Shown here piece after piece: positions 25,237 to 34,322 of a DNA stretch of 55,474 bases. The stretch comes from Nocardia alni (lineage in GTDB: Bacteria > Actinomycetota > Actinomycetes > Mycobacteriales > Mycobacteriaceae). The stretch spans positions 1 through 55,474 of the forward strand of contig NZ_JAGPOX010000056.1 in assembly GCF_019038435.1 (NCBI RefSeq), written 5' to 3'. The translations under genes and the position numbers were made by a program. The notes below the pieces were generated by a model. That model saw only the letters and a program-made list of their open reading frames with translations, was not told the origin of the DNA and searched no databases. How positions within the stretch are numbered: the first letter of the stretch is position 1; every line of letters starts with the position of its first letter.

Positions 25237-26412
25237 ATGCGGACACGAACGCTGCGGATATCACCGATCCGGGCACTGCCGGTCACCGCCGCAATGGTCG
25301 TCGCCGTGATCGCGGGCCTGGTCCGGGCGCCGCTCGCCGAGGCCGCACCCGTCGCCGACCCCGGCTCGGGCATCTTCGACTCGGTGCAGCCGCTTTCGGC
25401 AGCCGCGACACTGCCCGGTTCGGTCGGTTCGCAGCGATTCCTCTACGGCAGCACGACCGTGCACGACCGCCCGGCCGTCGCCAGCGCCGCGATCTACTTC
25501 CCGCCGGGCGCGCCGCCCGCCGGCGGCTGGCCGGTCGTCGCCTGGGCACACGGCACCATCGGGATCGCCGAGCAGTGCGCCTACAGCATCGCCGGACCGG
25601 CCGCGGTCGACCGCGACTGGGACTACCTGGGCACCTGGATGAGGCAGGGCTACGCGATCGTGGCAGCCGACTACGCCGGGCTGGGCACGCCGGGCGGGCA
25701 TCCCTATCTCGACGGCAAGGTCGAGGCGCACAACGTGGTGGACGCGGTGCGCGCGGCGACCAGCCACTATCCGACCCTGGCGCGTAAATGGGCCGTGATC
25801 GGCCAGTCGCAGGGCGCGGGCGCGGCGGTCAACACCGCCCGGTACGCCACCGAACTCGGCCCCGGCCTGGACTACCGCGGCGTGGTCGCCACCGGAACAC
25901 CCGCGTACATCGAGGATGTCATCAGCCCGCTCGGTCCCGGCGTGCCGCCGGTGGCCCTCAGCGGTGACACCACCTCTTACGCTCTCTACATCCTCAACGG
26001 CCTGCGCACGACCTATCCGGAACTGCACATCGAGTCGTACCTGACCGACTCCGGCCGCTACTGGCTCGAACGCGCCGCCGCCGAATGTCTCGGCCCGCTG
26101 GCCGAGGACCTCTCCGCGCACAAGGTGGTGGGCGGCGCACTGTTCGCTCGTCCGCTGTCGGATATCCCGAACTTCCACGGCCTGCTGCACGACTACCTCG
26201 GTCTCCCCGAATCCGGTTACGACCGGCCGATCTTCATGGGCCAGGGCCTGACCGACACCGACATCATCATGCCCGAGACCCTGCGCTTCGCCGCGGTACT
26301 GACCGCCAACGGGCAACCCCTGACCTTCCACACCTACCCCACCGACCACGACGGCACGGTCCTGGCCTCCCAACCGGACTCCCTCCCATTCGTCCACAAC
26401 CTGTTCCGGTAA
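25237..26412 (+). CDS. Secreted lipase (secretory lipase, LIP family)
   Basis: 391 residues with a signal peptide (about 1-36, ending AEAAP). The fold is that of secretory triacylglycerol lipases (PF03583 type): WAHGTIGIAEQCAYS as oxyanion region, nucleophile in IGQSQGAGAA, acid near GQGLTDTDIIMP and His in YPTDHDGTV. It probably hydrolyses extracellular lipids. GAGGAG directly before the ATG fixes the start. Its TAA stop touches the stop of the convergent oxidoreductase with no spacer. Divergent from aceA, it may share carbon-source control. Confidence 0.87.
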   Translation: MRTRTLRISPIRALPVTAAMVVAVIAGLVRAPLAEAAPVADPGSGIFDSVQPLSAAATLPGSVGSQRFLYGSTTVHDRPAVASAAIYFPPGAPPAGGWPVVAWAHGTIGIAEQCAYSIAGPAAVDRDWDYLGTWMRQGYAIVAADYAGLGTPGGHPYLDGKVEAHNVVDAVRAATSHYPTLARKWAVIGQSQGAGAAVNTARYATELGPGLDYRGVVATGTPAYIEDVISPLGPGVPPVALSGDTTSYALYILNGLRTTYPELHIESYLTDSGRYWLERAAAECLGPLAEDLSAHKVVGGALFARPLSDIPNFHGLLHDYLGLPESGYDRPIFMGQGLTDTDIIMPETLRFAAVLTANGQPLTFHTYPTDHDGTVLASQPDSLPFVHNLFR

Positions 26413-27357
26413 TCAGGGAACCAGCACCACCCGGCCGCGCAGACCGCCCTTCCCGACCAGCTCCTGCGCCCGCGCCGCCTGCTCGAGCGGCATCGTCTCG
26501 GCCACCCGCAGGGTGAGATCCAGGCGCGCCAGCTCACCGAGGGCGGGGCCGTCCGCACTGATCCATTCCTGATGAATCCGTATGCCCCGCAGCGGAATCT
26601 GCGGTGCGCCGCCCACCACGGAGACATGAGCGCCGCGGGTTCGCACGGCCGCCAGGGTGGCCGGCGCGGATCCGGCGGTGTGCAGCGCACCGTCAACTCC
26701 GCCCGGCACGATCCGGCGGACCGCCGCGGCGAGATCGGGCTCCTCGCGCGGGACGAACCACAGCGCGCCCAGACCGCGCAGGAATTCCTCGTCACCACGA
26801 CCGGCCTGGGCGATGACCCGCAGCTCACGGCGGGCACCGAGTTCGACCGCGAAGGCGCCGACGGCGCCCGCGGCCCCGGTCACCAGGAGCGTGTCGCCGG
26901 GATGCGGATTCAGCAGATCCAGCGATTGCGCCGCGGTCAGCCCGTTGAGCGGCAGGGTCGCCGCCGCGACAGCCGAAACACCCTGCGGCCCGGCGGCGAC
27001 GGCCCCGGCGTCCAGAACGATGTACTCGGCGTATGCGCCCAGTGAGACGTCCAGCAGATCCCGCAGCCCGATGACCCGCTGCCCCACCGTGAACGAGTCG
27101 GCGCCGGGACCCAGCGCATCGACGACACCGGCCACATCCCAGCCCATGCCCGTCACCTCGCGCGCGAGCATCAGACCTGCCCCGGCGAGCGCGCCGGATC
27201 GGGTCGCCACATCCACGGGATTGACGGTCGCCGCCTCGACCCTGATCCGCACCTGGCCGACCCCGGGATCGGGGATCGGAACCCGCACGAGTTCGAGCAC
27301 CTCGGGACCGCCGAAACCACGGGCGATCACGGCCCGCATTCTCTCTCTATCAGACAT
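26413..27357 (-). CDS. Quinone oxidoreductase-like NADP-dependent dehydrogenase
   Basis: About 314 residues of the zinc-free medium-chain dehydrogenase family: N-terminal GroES-like domain (FGGPEVLEL, VNPVDVATRSG) and a Rossmann domain with GAAGAVGAFAVELGA. It likely reduces quinones or enones with NADPH. Starts at 27357 (MSDRER) or 27339 (MRAVIARGFGG, with GAGAGA) are possible; the second gives the commonest N-terminus. It is divergent from the MobA-like gene. Confidence 0.8.
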   Translation of the reverse strand: MSDRERMRAVIARGFGGPEVLELVRVPIPDPGVGQVRIRVEAATVNPVDVATRSGALAGAGLMLAREVTGMGWDVAGVVDALGPGADSFTVGQRVIGLRDLLDVSLGAYAEYIVLDAGAVAAGPQGVSAVAAATLPLNGLTAAQSLDLLNPHPGDTLLVTGAAGAVGAFAVELGARRELRVIAQAGRGDEEFLRGLGALWFVPREEPDLAAAVRRIVPGGVDGALHTAGSAPATLAAVRTRGAHVSVVGGAPQIPLRGIRIHQEWISADGPALGELARLDLTLRVAETMPLEQAARAQELVGKGGLRGRVVLVP

Positions 27358-27500
27358 GCTTACGATGCTATGGATTGTTGCTCTCCATTGGGAAGTACAC
27401 ACCTGGAAGTGCCCAAGGCACCCGGAGAGCATGCCTGAGCGGCAACTTTCATTGAATACGGACACGGCGAAGATCACGCCGCGCGGCTACTCTCGGCGGA

Positions 27501-28121
27501 ATGGACAAAGGACGCTGCGACGGCATATTGCTCGCCGCCGGCGCGGGGACCCGATACGGGCATCCGAAAGTGCTCGTGGACGAGGGCGCGTGGCTGCGTG
27601 GTGCGACCACCGCGCTGCGCGAGGGTGGCTGTGAGCGTGTAGTGGTGGTGCTCGGCGCCACCGGTCCGGCCCGCCGTGACGCCGCCGGACGATGGTGGGT
27701 GTGTGAATCCCCGGCCATCGCGATACCCGAAGACGCGCAACCTGTTTGGGCCCCCGACTGGGCCGTGGGGCTGGCCGCCTCGCTGCGCGCCGGGCTCGCC
27801 GCCGTCGCGGCGGCGCCGGATCGGGCCGACTACGCGGCCATCATGCCGGTCGATACCCCCGACGTCGGCGCCGACGTGGTCGCGCGCGTGCTGGAAGCCG
27901 CGTACAACGCCCCCAGCGGGCTGGCCCGCGCGCGGTTCGACAACAGTCCGGGCCATCCGGTTGTGCTACATCACGAACACTGGGCGGCCGTGATCGATAC
28001 CGCACGAGGAAATTCCGGAGCGCGGGCGTTCCTGGACAGTAGACCGGATATGGTTGCCGTGACGTGCGACGATCTGGCGACGGGACGTGACCACGACTAT
28101 CCGCCCAGTCGCGCACGGTGA
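27501..28121 (+). CDS. MobA-like nucleotidyltransferase (molybdenum cofactor)
   Basis: 206 residues. The N-terminal LLAAGAGTRYGHPK is the nucleotide-binding signature of MobA/MocA-type enzymes, and PVDTPDV is the metal-binding region (usually DxP). These transfer CMP or GMP to molybdopterin. It stands 12 bases before an XdhC gene, the usual context for making the cytosine-dinucleotide cofactor and inserting it in xanthine-dehydrogenase-type enzymes. No such hydroxylase gene is in the window. Confidence 0.8.
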   Translation: MDKGRCDGILLAAGAGTRYGHPKVLVDEGAWLRGATTALREGGCERVVVVLGATGPARRDAAGRWWVCESPAIAIPEDAQPVWAPDWAVGLAASLRAGLAAVAAAPDRADYAAIMPVDTPDVGADVVARVLEAAYNAPSGLARARFDNSPGHPVVLHHEHWAAVIDTARGNSGARAFLDSRPDMVAVTCDDLATGRDHDYPPSRAR

Positions 28122-28133
28122 TCGGGAGTTTTG

Positions 28134-29132
28134 ATGCGCGAAATCCTCGATGAGTTGCTGGGGGTGTGGCACAGCGGTCGGACCGGAGCCCTGGCCACGT
28201 TGGTCCGGACGTTCGGGCCCACTCCGGTGCCGATCGGCTCCGCGATGCTGGTCGATCCCGAGGGCCGTGTGCACGGTTCGGTCTCCGACGGCTGCTACGA
28301 GGGCGCGATCTACGACGCGGCGGTGCACTCAGCGCGCACCGGTCGCAAGGAGTTGCAGCGCTTCGATCCCTCCTCCGGCGTGGACAGCGCCGACTGCGGC
28401 ACCATCGACGTCTTCATGGAGCCCTTCTCCCGCAACGAATTTCCCGAATTCGTCACGATCGCCCAGGATCTCAACGGGCACAAACCGGTGACGGTGTTCA
28501 CGGTGGTGTGGCATTCGGATCCGACGGTGATCGGCCAGCACCTGGTCACCGACCGGCGGCACAACACCGAGTTGGTCGCCCTGCCCGAATCCGATGTGTT
28601 CTGCTGCTCCTATGCCGCCGCGCCGCGCCTGATCATCTTCGGCGCCAACGCATTCGCCGCCGCCCTCGCCACCCAGGGCAAACTCCTGGGCTATCGGGTC
28701 ACCATCTGCGACGCGCGCGAGACCTTCGCCAAACAGTCCTTCTCGGGCGCCGAGGTCGTGGTCGATTGGCCGCACCACTACCTGAGCACACAATCCGCCG
28801 CGGGCATGATCGACTACCGCACGGCCCTGGTCACGGTCACGCAGGACCCCAAATTCGAGATCCCCCTGCTGACGACGGCCCTGCGCCTGCCCGAATTCGG
28901 CTACCTGGGCGCGCTGGGCGCCGAACCGGTGCACAGTCAGCGCATGGGTGTGCTGCACAACTCGGGTTTCGACGCCGAATCCCTCGCTCGCCTGTACAGC
29001 CCGGCCGGCCTGGACCTCGGTGCGAGCACTCCGATGGAGACCGCGGTGGCCATCACCTCGGAAATCCTGGCCGTCCGCTCCCGCACGCCGTCGCACCACA
29101 CCGGGCCGTTCCCCGCCTTCCTCACCCCGTAA
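28134..29132 (+). CDS. XdhC/CoxI family molybdoenzyme maturation factor
   Basis: 332 residues: N-terminal XdhC-CoxI domain (TLVRTFGPTPVPIGSAMLV, SVSDGCYEGAIYDAA with the conserved Cys, DCGTIDVF) and a C-terminal Rossmann domain (LIIFGANAFAAALA). XdhC binds sulfurated molybdenum cofactor and delivers it to xanthine dehydrogenase-type enzymes. The ATG at 28134 follows GGGAG (a TTG precedes it). It forms an operon with the MobA-like gene and ends 27 bases from the convergent ABC-transporter operon. Confidence 0.88.
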   Translation: MREILDELLGVWHSGRTGALATLVRTFGPTPVPIGSAMLVDPEGRVHGSVSDGCYEGAIYDAAVHSARTGRKELQRFDPSSGVDSADCGTIDVFMEPFSRNEFPEFVTIAQDLNGHKPVTVFTVVWHSDPTVIGQHLVTDRRHNTELVALPESDVFCCSYAAAPRLIIFGANAFAAALATQGKLLGYRVTICDARETFAKQSFSGAEVVVDWPHHYLSTQSAAGMIDYRTALVTVTQDPKFEIPLLTTALRLPEFGYLGALGAEPVHSQRMGVLHNSGFDAESLARLYSPAGLDLGASTPMETAVAITSEILAVRSRTPSHHTGPFPAFLTP

Positions 29133-29159
29133 CGCACGGTCACGCGGTGAGTTCAGGGC

Positions 29160-30248
29160 TCACTTCAGTTCCGGATGTTCCGCGTACACCTCGCGCAGGA
29201 CCGACATGTCGAACAGCTGATCGGCCTTGACAGTGATCTTCGCCTTGCCCAGGGCCTCGATATTCGCGGCGATCAGCTGATCGGTCATGGTCAGCAGGCC
29301 GTTGGCCTGGGTGTCGGGCGAGACCACCAGGCTGTTCTGGGCCGTGGCCTCCTTCGTCTGTTCGCCGACGTCCAGGCGCTGGTCCTTGCCGTACACGTCC
29401 GTGGCCAGATGGGCGCTGGCCGCGGGGTCGGCGACCGCGTCCTTCCAGCCCTTGATCTCGGCGGTGAGGTAGGCCTTGAGCTTGTCCCGCTCCTTGTCGA
29501 TGGTCTCCTGCCGGACGGTGAAGGTATCGGCCGTGAACGGCAGGCCGAAATCGGCGAACAGGAAGTTCGTATTCTGGAACCCCTTGGCCGCCAGCAGGAT
29601 CGGCTCGTTGGTCAGGTAGCTCACCCAGCCGTCGACCTCACCGTTGGCCAGCGGGGTCGGATCGAACTGCGCCGGCACGATCTGCACATCGCGGGCGGTC
29701 ATATTGTTCGCCGCCAGCAGGGCCTGGAAGATCAGCTGATTGGTGTCCTGCACACCGATCTTGCGGCCCTTCATATCCTGCGGCGAATGAATGGGCTTGG
29801 CGGTGCCGCTGACGATGCAGAACGGATTCTTCTGATAGGTCGTCGCGACGATCTTGGCCGGCAGCCCGCCCAGCACCGCGGGCGCGGTGGTCTGCGGCGC
29901 GGAGGTGCCGATCCAGATCTTGCCGGTATCCAGGCCGGCCTCCACCGAGGTGCTGGCCGCCCCGCCGGCGATCAGGTTGACGTGGCCGAATCCGGCGTCG
30001 CGGTAATACCCCTTGCTGTCGGCGAAGTACTCACCGGAGAACTCGATGTCCTTGAGCCAGGACAGCTGCACGGCGACCGTGCCGTATTTCGAGCCGTCCG
30101 CCGAGCTGCCGTTGGCGCTGGCGGCGGAGGACGAACTCTTACCGCAGGCCGCCAGCATTCCGGCGCCGCCGAGCGCGACACCGGCGAAGGCCGAGAAACG
30201 AAGAAAGGATCGACGGTCCAAGCCCGTCGAGGGTATTGCGCGAGTCAT
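29160..30248 (-). CDS. ABC transporter substrate-binding lipoprotein (NMT1/SsuA type)
   Basis: 362 residues. A Tat-type signal (DRRSFLRFSAF) and lipobox LAAC (Cys35) show a lipid-anchored binding protein. The body matches the NMT1/THI5/SsuA-like fold (QLSWLKDIEFSGEYFAD, GGAASTSVEAGLD). Members bind sulfonates, nitrate, thiamine or flavin precursors; this one cannot be assigned. It is the last gene of a four-gene operon (ATPase, permease, permease, this) and is separated from the permease by 80 bases. The start lacks a strong ribosome site; an ATG at 30272 is possible. Confidence 0.85.
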   Translation of the reverse strand: MTRAIPSTGLDRRSFLRFSAFAGVALGGAGMLAACGKSSSSAASANGSSADGSKYGTVAVQLSWLKDIEFSGEYFADSKGYYRDAGFGHVNLIAGGAASTSVEAGLDTGKIWIGTSAPQTTAPAVLGGLPAKIVATTYQKNPFCIVSGTAKPIHSPQDMKGRKIGVQDTNQLIFQALLAANNMTARDVQIVPAQFDPTPLANGEVDGWVSYLTNEPILLAAKGFQNTNFLFADFGLPFTADTFTVRQETIDKERDKLKAYLTAEIKGWKDAVADPAASAHLATDVYGKDQRLDVGEQTKEATAQNSLVVSPDTQANGLLTMTDQLIAANIEALGKAKITVKADQLFDMSVLREVYAEHPELK

Positions 30249-30328
30249 GCAGGAACGGTAATTGCTTCGCATTGCCGATACTTTGCTTTCGTCGATTCGA
30301 ATGTATCGCACATGTAAACTCGTGCGGC

Positions 30329-31120
30329 TCATCCGGTCTCCGACCCGAATCGGGCCAGCACCAGGTTCTCTATCACGCCCACGATCGCGTACAGCAGCAC
30401 CGACACGATGGTGACCAACACGATCGAGGCCCACAGCTGGTTGTACTGGAAAATGGGTATGTCCCGGATCAAGCTGGCGCCCAAACCGGTTCCACTGCCG
30501 AGCCATTCGCCCAGCAGTGCCCCGATCAGCGCGCCGGGCACGGAGATCCGCGCGGCGGCGAACACCGAGGGCAGCGCGGCGGGCACCGCCACCATTCGCA
30601 GCCGCTTCCAGCGCGAACCACCATATGCGGCAACGAGTTCCATCGCCTGCGCCGAGGCGGACCGCAGGCCGGTGATGATCATGACCAGCGCCGGGAAGAA
30701 CACCACGATCGCGGCCAGGACCGTCACGCCGAGCACGCCGCGACCGAAAATCAGCACGACGATCGGAGTCAACGCGACCAGCGGCACCGACCTCAGCAGC
30801 ATCGCCACCGGCATGAACGTCTGCTCGACCGGGGGCAGTGTGACGAACAGCGCGGCGGCGACCAGCGCCGCGAGCATTCCGGCGCCGAATCCGGTCGCCG
30901 CGTCACGCAGGGTGATTCGCAGATCCGAGAAGATGGCCGATCTGGCGGCGGCCGCGTTCGACCCGGTGACCAGGTAGTCCCACACATCCGCCGGTGTCTT
31001 GCCCACTCGCGGCCCGACCTGGGGGAAGAACGCGAGGAACGCGTACCAGATCACCACCATGAGGATGAGCGAGATCACCAGCGGAAAAAGGAATTTCGTG
31101 ATTCTGCGCAGGATGCTCAC
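30329..31120 (-). CDS. ABC transporter permease (NitT/TauT type), second
   Basis: 263 residues with six transmembrane helices and the binding-protein-dependent permease loop (EAA-like, AYGGSRWKRLRMVAVPAALP). The GTG at 31120 overlaps the preceding permease stop by 4 bases and has GGGAGG upstream. It pairs with the other permease as the two halves of the channel. Confidence 0.88.
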   Translation of the reverse strand: MSILRRITKFLFPLVISLILMVVIWYAFLAFFPQVGPRVGKTPADVWDYLVTGSNAAAARSAIFSDLRITLRDAATGFGAGMLAALVAAALFVTLPPVEQTFMPVAMLLRSVPLVALTPIVVLIFGRGVLGVTVLAAIVVFFPALVMIITGLRSASAQAMELVAAYGGSRWKRLRMVAVPAALPSVFAAARISVPGALIGALLGEWLGSGTGLGASLIRDIPIFQYNQLWASIVLVTIVSVLLYAIVGVIENLVLARFGSETG

Positions 31121-31866
31121 GCGCGCGCCTCCCGTCCGGTCCACGGCGCCACCAGCCGGGCGATCAGCGCGACCACCAGATATCCCACGCCCGCCAGGGC
31201 CGCGGCGGCCAGTGCCATACCCCAGGTTCTCGGCACGTTGTAGGAGGTCTGCGCCGCGGTGAGCGCGACCCCGATCCCGCTGTCCACGCCGCCCAGATAC
31301 TCACCGATGATCGCGCCCAGCACGGCCGATGGCGCGGCGATCTTCAAGGCGGCCAAGGTATTCGGCAGCGCCGCCACCAACTGCACCCGCCACAGCTGCT
31401 GCACCCGGCCGCCGCCGTACGCGCGCACCAGGTCCAGCGCGGTGCGGTCGGCCGAGCGCAGGCCCTGCACGGTGCCGACCATCGTGGTGAAGAAGCAGTA
31501 CATCGCGGCCAGGAAGACCGTCGGCGTGCGCCCGCCGAAGACCACCAGGATGATCGGGCCCAGTGCCAGCAGCGGCGTGCAGTAACTCAGGATCGCCAGC
31601 TGGGTGGCCAGCGATTCGATCGGCGGCACGAGCAGGACCAGAATCGCCAGGGCGATCGCCAGTCCGTTACCCCAGAGGAAACCCTTCAGCGCACCCCACG
31701 CGGTGACGCGGAAGTTCGGTCCGTACAGCGCCCAGCCGTCGGAATACATGGTGTGCAGGACGGTCCACGGACTGGGAATCGTTCCCCCGGCGACGCGCAG
31801 GTCGGCCAGCAGCCACCACACCGCGACCAGCAGTACGACGCCGATCAGGCCGCCCAGACGTTTCAT
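31117..31866 (-). CDS. ABC transporter permease (NitT/TauT type), first
   Basis: 249 residues, six transmembrane helices, with the cytoplasmic coupling loop AYGGGRVQQLWRVQLVAALP. The ATG at 31866 overlaps the ATPase stop by 4 bases, and the gene overlaps the second permease by 4 bases. Two distinct permeases suggest a heterodimeric channel, unlike the homodimer of typical SsuC systems. Confidence 0.88.
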   Translation of the reverse strand: MKRLGGLIGVVLLVAVWWLLADLRVAGGTIPSPWTVLHTMYSDGWALYGPNFRVTAWGALKGFLWGNGLAIALAILVLLVPPIESLATQLAILSYCTPLLALGPIILVVFGGRTPTVFLAAMYCFFTTMVGTVQGLRSADRTALDLVRAYGGGRVQQLWRVQLVAALPNTLAALKIAAPSAVLGAIIGEYLGGVDSGIGVALTAAQTSYNVPRTWGMALAAAALAGVGYLVVALIARLVAPWTGREARA

Positions 31867-32699
31867 TCCGTGCCTCCCGAAATACCCAGGGCCGCTTCGG
31901 CCTGCGCCTCGATGCCGCCGTGACCGCTGCGGCCGAACAGCAATTCGGACAGGTAGTCGTGCACCTGGTGGAACTCGGGAGTGCGCATCATCTCCGGGGT
32001 GCGCGGGCGCGGCAGGTCGATCGGCACCATCTCCACCACCCGGCCCGGGCGCGGGCTCATCACCGCGACGACGTCGGACAGGAAGACCGCCTCGGCGATG
32101 CCGTGCGTGACCATCAGCGTGGTCGCGGGCTTTTCGGTCCAGATGCGCAGCAGCTCGAGATTGAGGCGCTGGCGAGTCATATCGTCCAGGGCGCCGAAGG
32201 GTTCGTCCAGCAACAGTATCGAGGGCTTGACCACCAGCGCCCGCGCGATCGAAACCCGTTGCCGCATACCGCCGCTGAGCTGCGCGGGCTTGGCCTTCTC
32301 GAAGCCCTCCAGGCCGACCAGTGCGACCAGGTCCGCGATCTGATCCTTGTCCACCGGCAGCCCCGCGACCTGCAACGGCAGCTTGATATTGGATTCCACA
32401 CTGCGCCAGGGCAACAGCGCCGAGTCCTGGAAGGCGATGCCGAACCGGTGGCCGCGGCGCAGCTCGGCCGGTGTCGCGTCGTTGATCCGGGCGGCGCCGG
32501 ACGTCGGGGTCTCCAGTCCGGCCAGAATGCGCAGCACCGTGGACTTCCCGCAGCCGGAGGGCCCCAGCAGCGACAGGAACGCGCCCTGCTCGGTATGCAG
32601 GTCCACCGAATCCAGCGCGGGCACCACGCGCCGACCGACCCGAAACGTCTTGCTCAGACCGCTGATATGGATCCCGGTACCCGCGTCTGCTGTACTCAT
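31863..32699 (-). CDS. ABC transporter ATP-binding protein (NitT/TauT type)
   Basis: 278 residues with Walker A GPSGCGKST (46-54), Q-loop AFQDSALLPW, signature LSGGMRQR and Walker B ILLLDEPFGALD. First gene of the operon with two permeases and the binding lipoprotein. It supplies energy for uptake. The 187-base gap upstream of it has no gene. Confidence 0.92.
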   Translation of the reverse strand: MSTADAGTGIHISGLSKTFRVGRRVVPALDSVDLHTEQGAFLSLLGPSGCGKSTVLRILAGLETPTSGAARINDATPAELRRGHRFGIAFQDSALLPWRSVESNIKLPLQVAGLPVDKDQIADLVALVGLEGFEKAKPAQLSGGMRQRVSIARALVVKPSILLLDEPFGALDDMTRQRLNLELLRIWTEKPATTLMVTHGIAEAVFLSDVVAVMSPRPGRVVEMVPIDLPRPRTPEMMRTPEFHQVHDYLSELLFGRSGHGGIEAQAEAALGISGGTE

Positions 32700-32886
32700 G
32701 CCGCCACACTAAGAGCTGGCGGTTGCGCGGATATTGCGATTCGGCACACCAGGTTTCACCGATGTTACGACCGCGTGCCGACCGATATGCGGGCGCCTCA
32801 TCGATCGCGCCGCGCCGGGCGCACCGCAATCCTTCAGCGCATCACGTCATCGCCGGCGAGACTCGAACACGTGGATACGGGCGCAT

Positions 32887-33252
32887 TCATTGATCGAACC
32901 AGTCGCAGGCGGAGCGACGGAACAGCAGTACGACCAATACGACCGCAGTGGTCGGCCCCAGCCAGCCGGGCGGATGTCCGGTCGCGATCGACGGCACGGT
33001 CCAGAGCATATCCAGACCCGACAGCAATATCGCGGTGATCCGGATGCTGCCGCCGATCTCGCCGAAGGCCAGCGCGAGCAGGCCGAGCAGCCAACTGGGT
33101 ACGAAGTATAAGGCGGTGAAGCCGGCGGAGTGCGGACCGAACAACCAGCCCGCCGATGCCGTGCAGACCAACCCGATCAGCGCCATCGCCAACGCCATCA
33201 CCTGCGCCGCGCGCACCGAACGCGGCATTCGACAGCGACCGTCGTCGCCCAT
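32887..33252 (-). CDS. Small membrane protein, unknown function
   Basis: 121 residues with four hydrophobic segments (about 15-35, 42-58, 63-82, 95-112). The ATG at 33252 has GAGAGG upstream; the frame is open to 33429 but the added part is not family-like. No family is recognised. It stands alone between the ABC operon and the divergent COG4705 pair. Confidence 0.55.
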   Translation of the reverse strand: MGDDGRCRMPRSVRAAQVMALAMALIGLVCTASAGWLFGPHSAGFTALYFVPSWLLGLLALAFGEIGGSIRITAILLSGLDMLWTVPSIATGHPPGWLGPTTAVVLVVLLFRRSACDWFDQ

Positions 33253-33524
33253 CACCTCTCCCATCCAGCGGGCCGGATCGGCGGCGATTCGGCGCGGTCG
33301 CGGAGAATCCGAAGCAAACCCTACCGTCCGGTCCGACATACCCATCGGCGACGCGCGCACCGGTCGATGCGCACCGAGGATTTCGATGTCATATCCGCGG
33401 AGTCGCCCCGCGATTTCGATCAAGGGCAAGACGCCTTCCCACAGGTCGTCGCGGCCGACAGACTGTTATGGGCACGCTCACAGCGGATTCGAAGCCTGGA
33501 CCAGAATTGTTCACATAGTTGCCA

Positions 33525-33534
33525 ACAATATTGT
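33525..33534. promoter_or_regulatory. Palindrome at the COG4705 gene start
   Basis: ACAATATTGT is a perfect palindrome within AGTTGCCAACAATATTGTC, surrounded by repeated TTG/CAA triplets (33506-33539). On the minus strand TTGACA occurs here. It sits 6 bases before the GTG chosen for the first COG4705 gene and could be an operator for both directions. Confidence 0.35.
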
Positions 33535-33539
33535 CAACT

Positions 33540-34322
33540 GTGATCGATACGGCCTCGGCCACCTCCCCGGCCCGCACCAAAGTCCCCCAGGTGACCGCGC
33601 TGTTCTGGGTGGTCAAGCTGCTGACCACCGCGATGGGCGAGAGCTGCTCGGACTACCTGTCCAAACTCCTGGCGCGCGACCTCGCCCTGGCGCTGACCGG
33701 TACGGTCCTGGTCGTCGGCCTGATCGTGCAACTGTGCCTGCGCCGATATTCGGTCTGGGCGTACTGGTTCGCGGTGGTGATGGTCAGCATCTTCGGCACC
33801 ATGGCCGCCGACTTCATCGACTTCCGCCTGCACGTCCCGCTGCCGGAATCGGTCGGCATATTCCTCGCGCTGCTCATCTGCCTGTTCGGCCTCTGGTACG
33901 CCACCGAGAAGACCCTGTCGATGCACAGCATCACCTCCGGCCGGCGCGAGATGTTCTACTGGGCGGCGGTGATCATCACCTTCATGCTCGGCACCGCGGC
34001 CGGTGACCTGACCGCGGGCAGGCTCGGCCTCGGCTACCGGCTGTCGATCCTGCTGTTCGCCCTGCTCATCGCGCTGCCCGCGGTGTTGCACCGCTGGTTC
34101 GGCCTCGCGGCGGTGCCGGCGTTCTGGTTCGCCTACGTGGTCACCCGGCCGCTGGGCGCGTCGATCAGCGATTGGCTCGCCTCGCACGACCATGATGGCG
34201 TGAATCTCGGAACCGGCCCGGTGACACTCGTGGCGGGCGTCGTCATCGTGGCGCTCGTCACCGTCATGGCCCGCCGGATCACAGCGAAATCTCAGCGGTC
34301 CGCTGCCATCGTGGACGCGTGA
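33540..34322 (+). CDS. COG4705 family membrane protein, copy 1
   Basis: 260 residues with about seven to eight transmembrane helices. Conserved motifs shared with copy 2 are VTALFWVVKLLTTAMGE, FGLWYATEKTLSMHSI, RREMFYWAAV, GTAAGDLTAG and AYVVTRPLGAS. These match COG4705, an uncharacterised membrane protein family. Acidic residues within the helices (GE, GD) would fit transport, but no function is known. The start is uncertain: GTG 33540 or TTG 33519, both without good ribosome sites. It overlaps copy 2 by GTGA. Confidence 0.75.
   Translation: MIDTASATSPARTKVPQVTALFWVVKLLTTAMGESCSDYLSKLLARDLALALTGTVLVVGLIVQLCLRRYSVWAYWFAVVMVSIFGTMAADFIDFRLHVPLPESVGIFLALLICLFGLWYATEKTLSMHSITSGRREMFYWAAVIITFMLGTAAGDLTAGRLGLGYRLSILLFALLIALPAVLHRWFGLAAVPAFWFAYVVTRPLGASISDWLASHDHDGVNLGTGPVTLVAGVVIVALVTVMARRITAKSQRSAAIVDA

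Noticed and set aside
18711..26412. The two secreted lipases as one family duplication
   Set aside because: Nucleophile contexts (AHSQGG and IGQSQGAG), lengths and remaining motifs differ; they belong to distinct hydrolase families.
27501..29132. CO dehydrogenase or xanthine dehydrogenase cluster
   Set aside because: Only the maturation genes are present; no large, medium or iron-sulfur subunit gene lies in the window.
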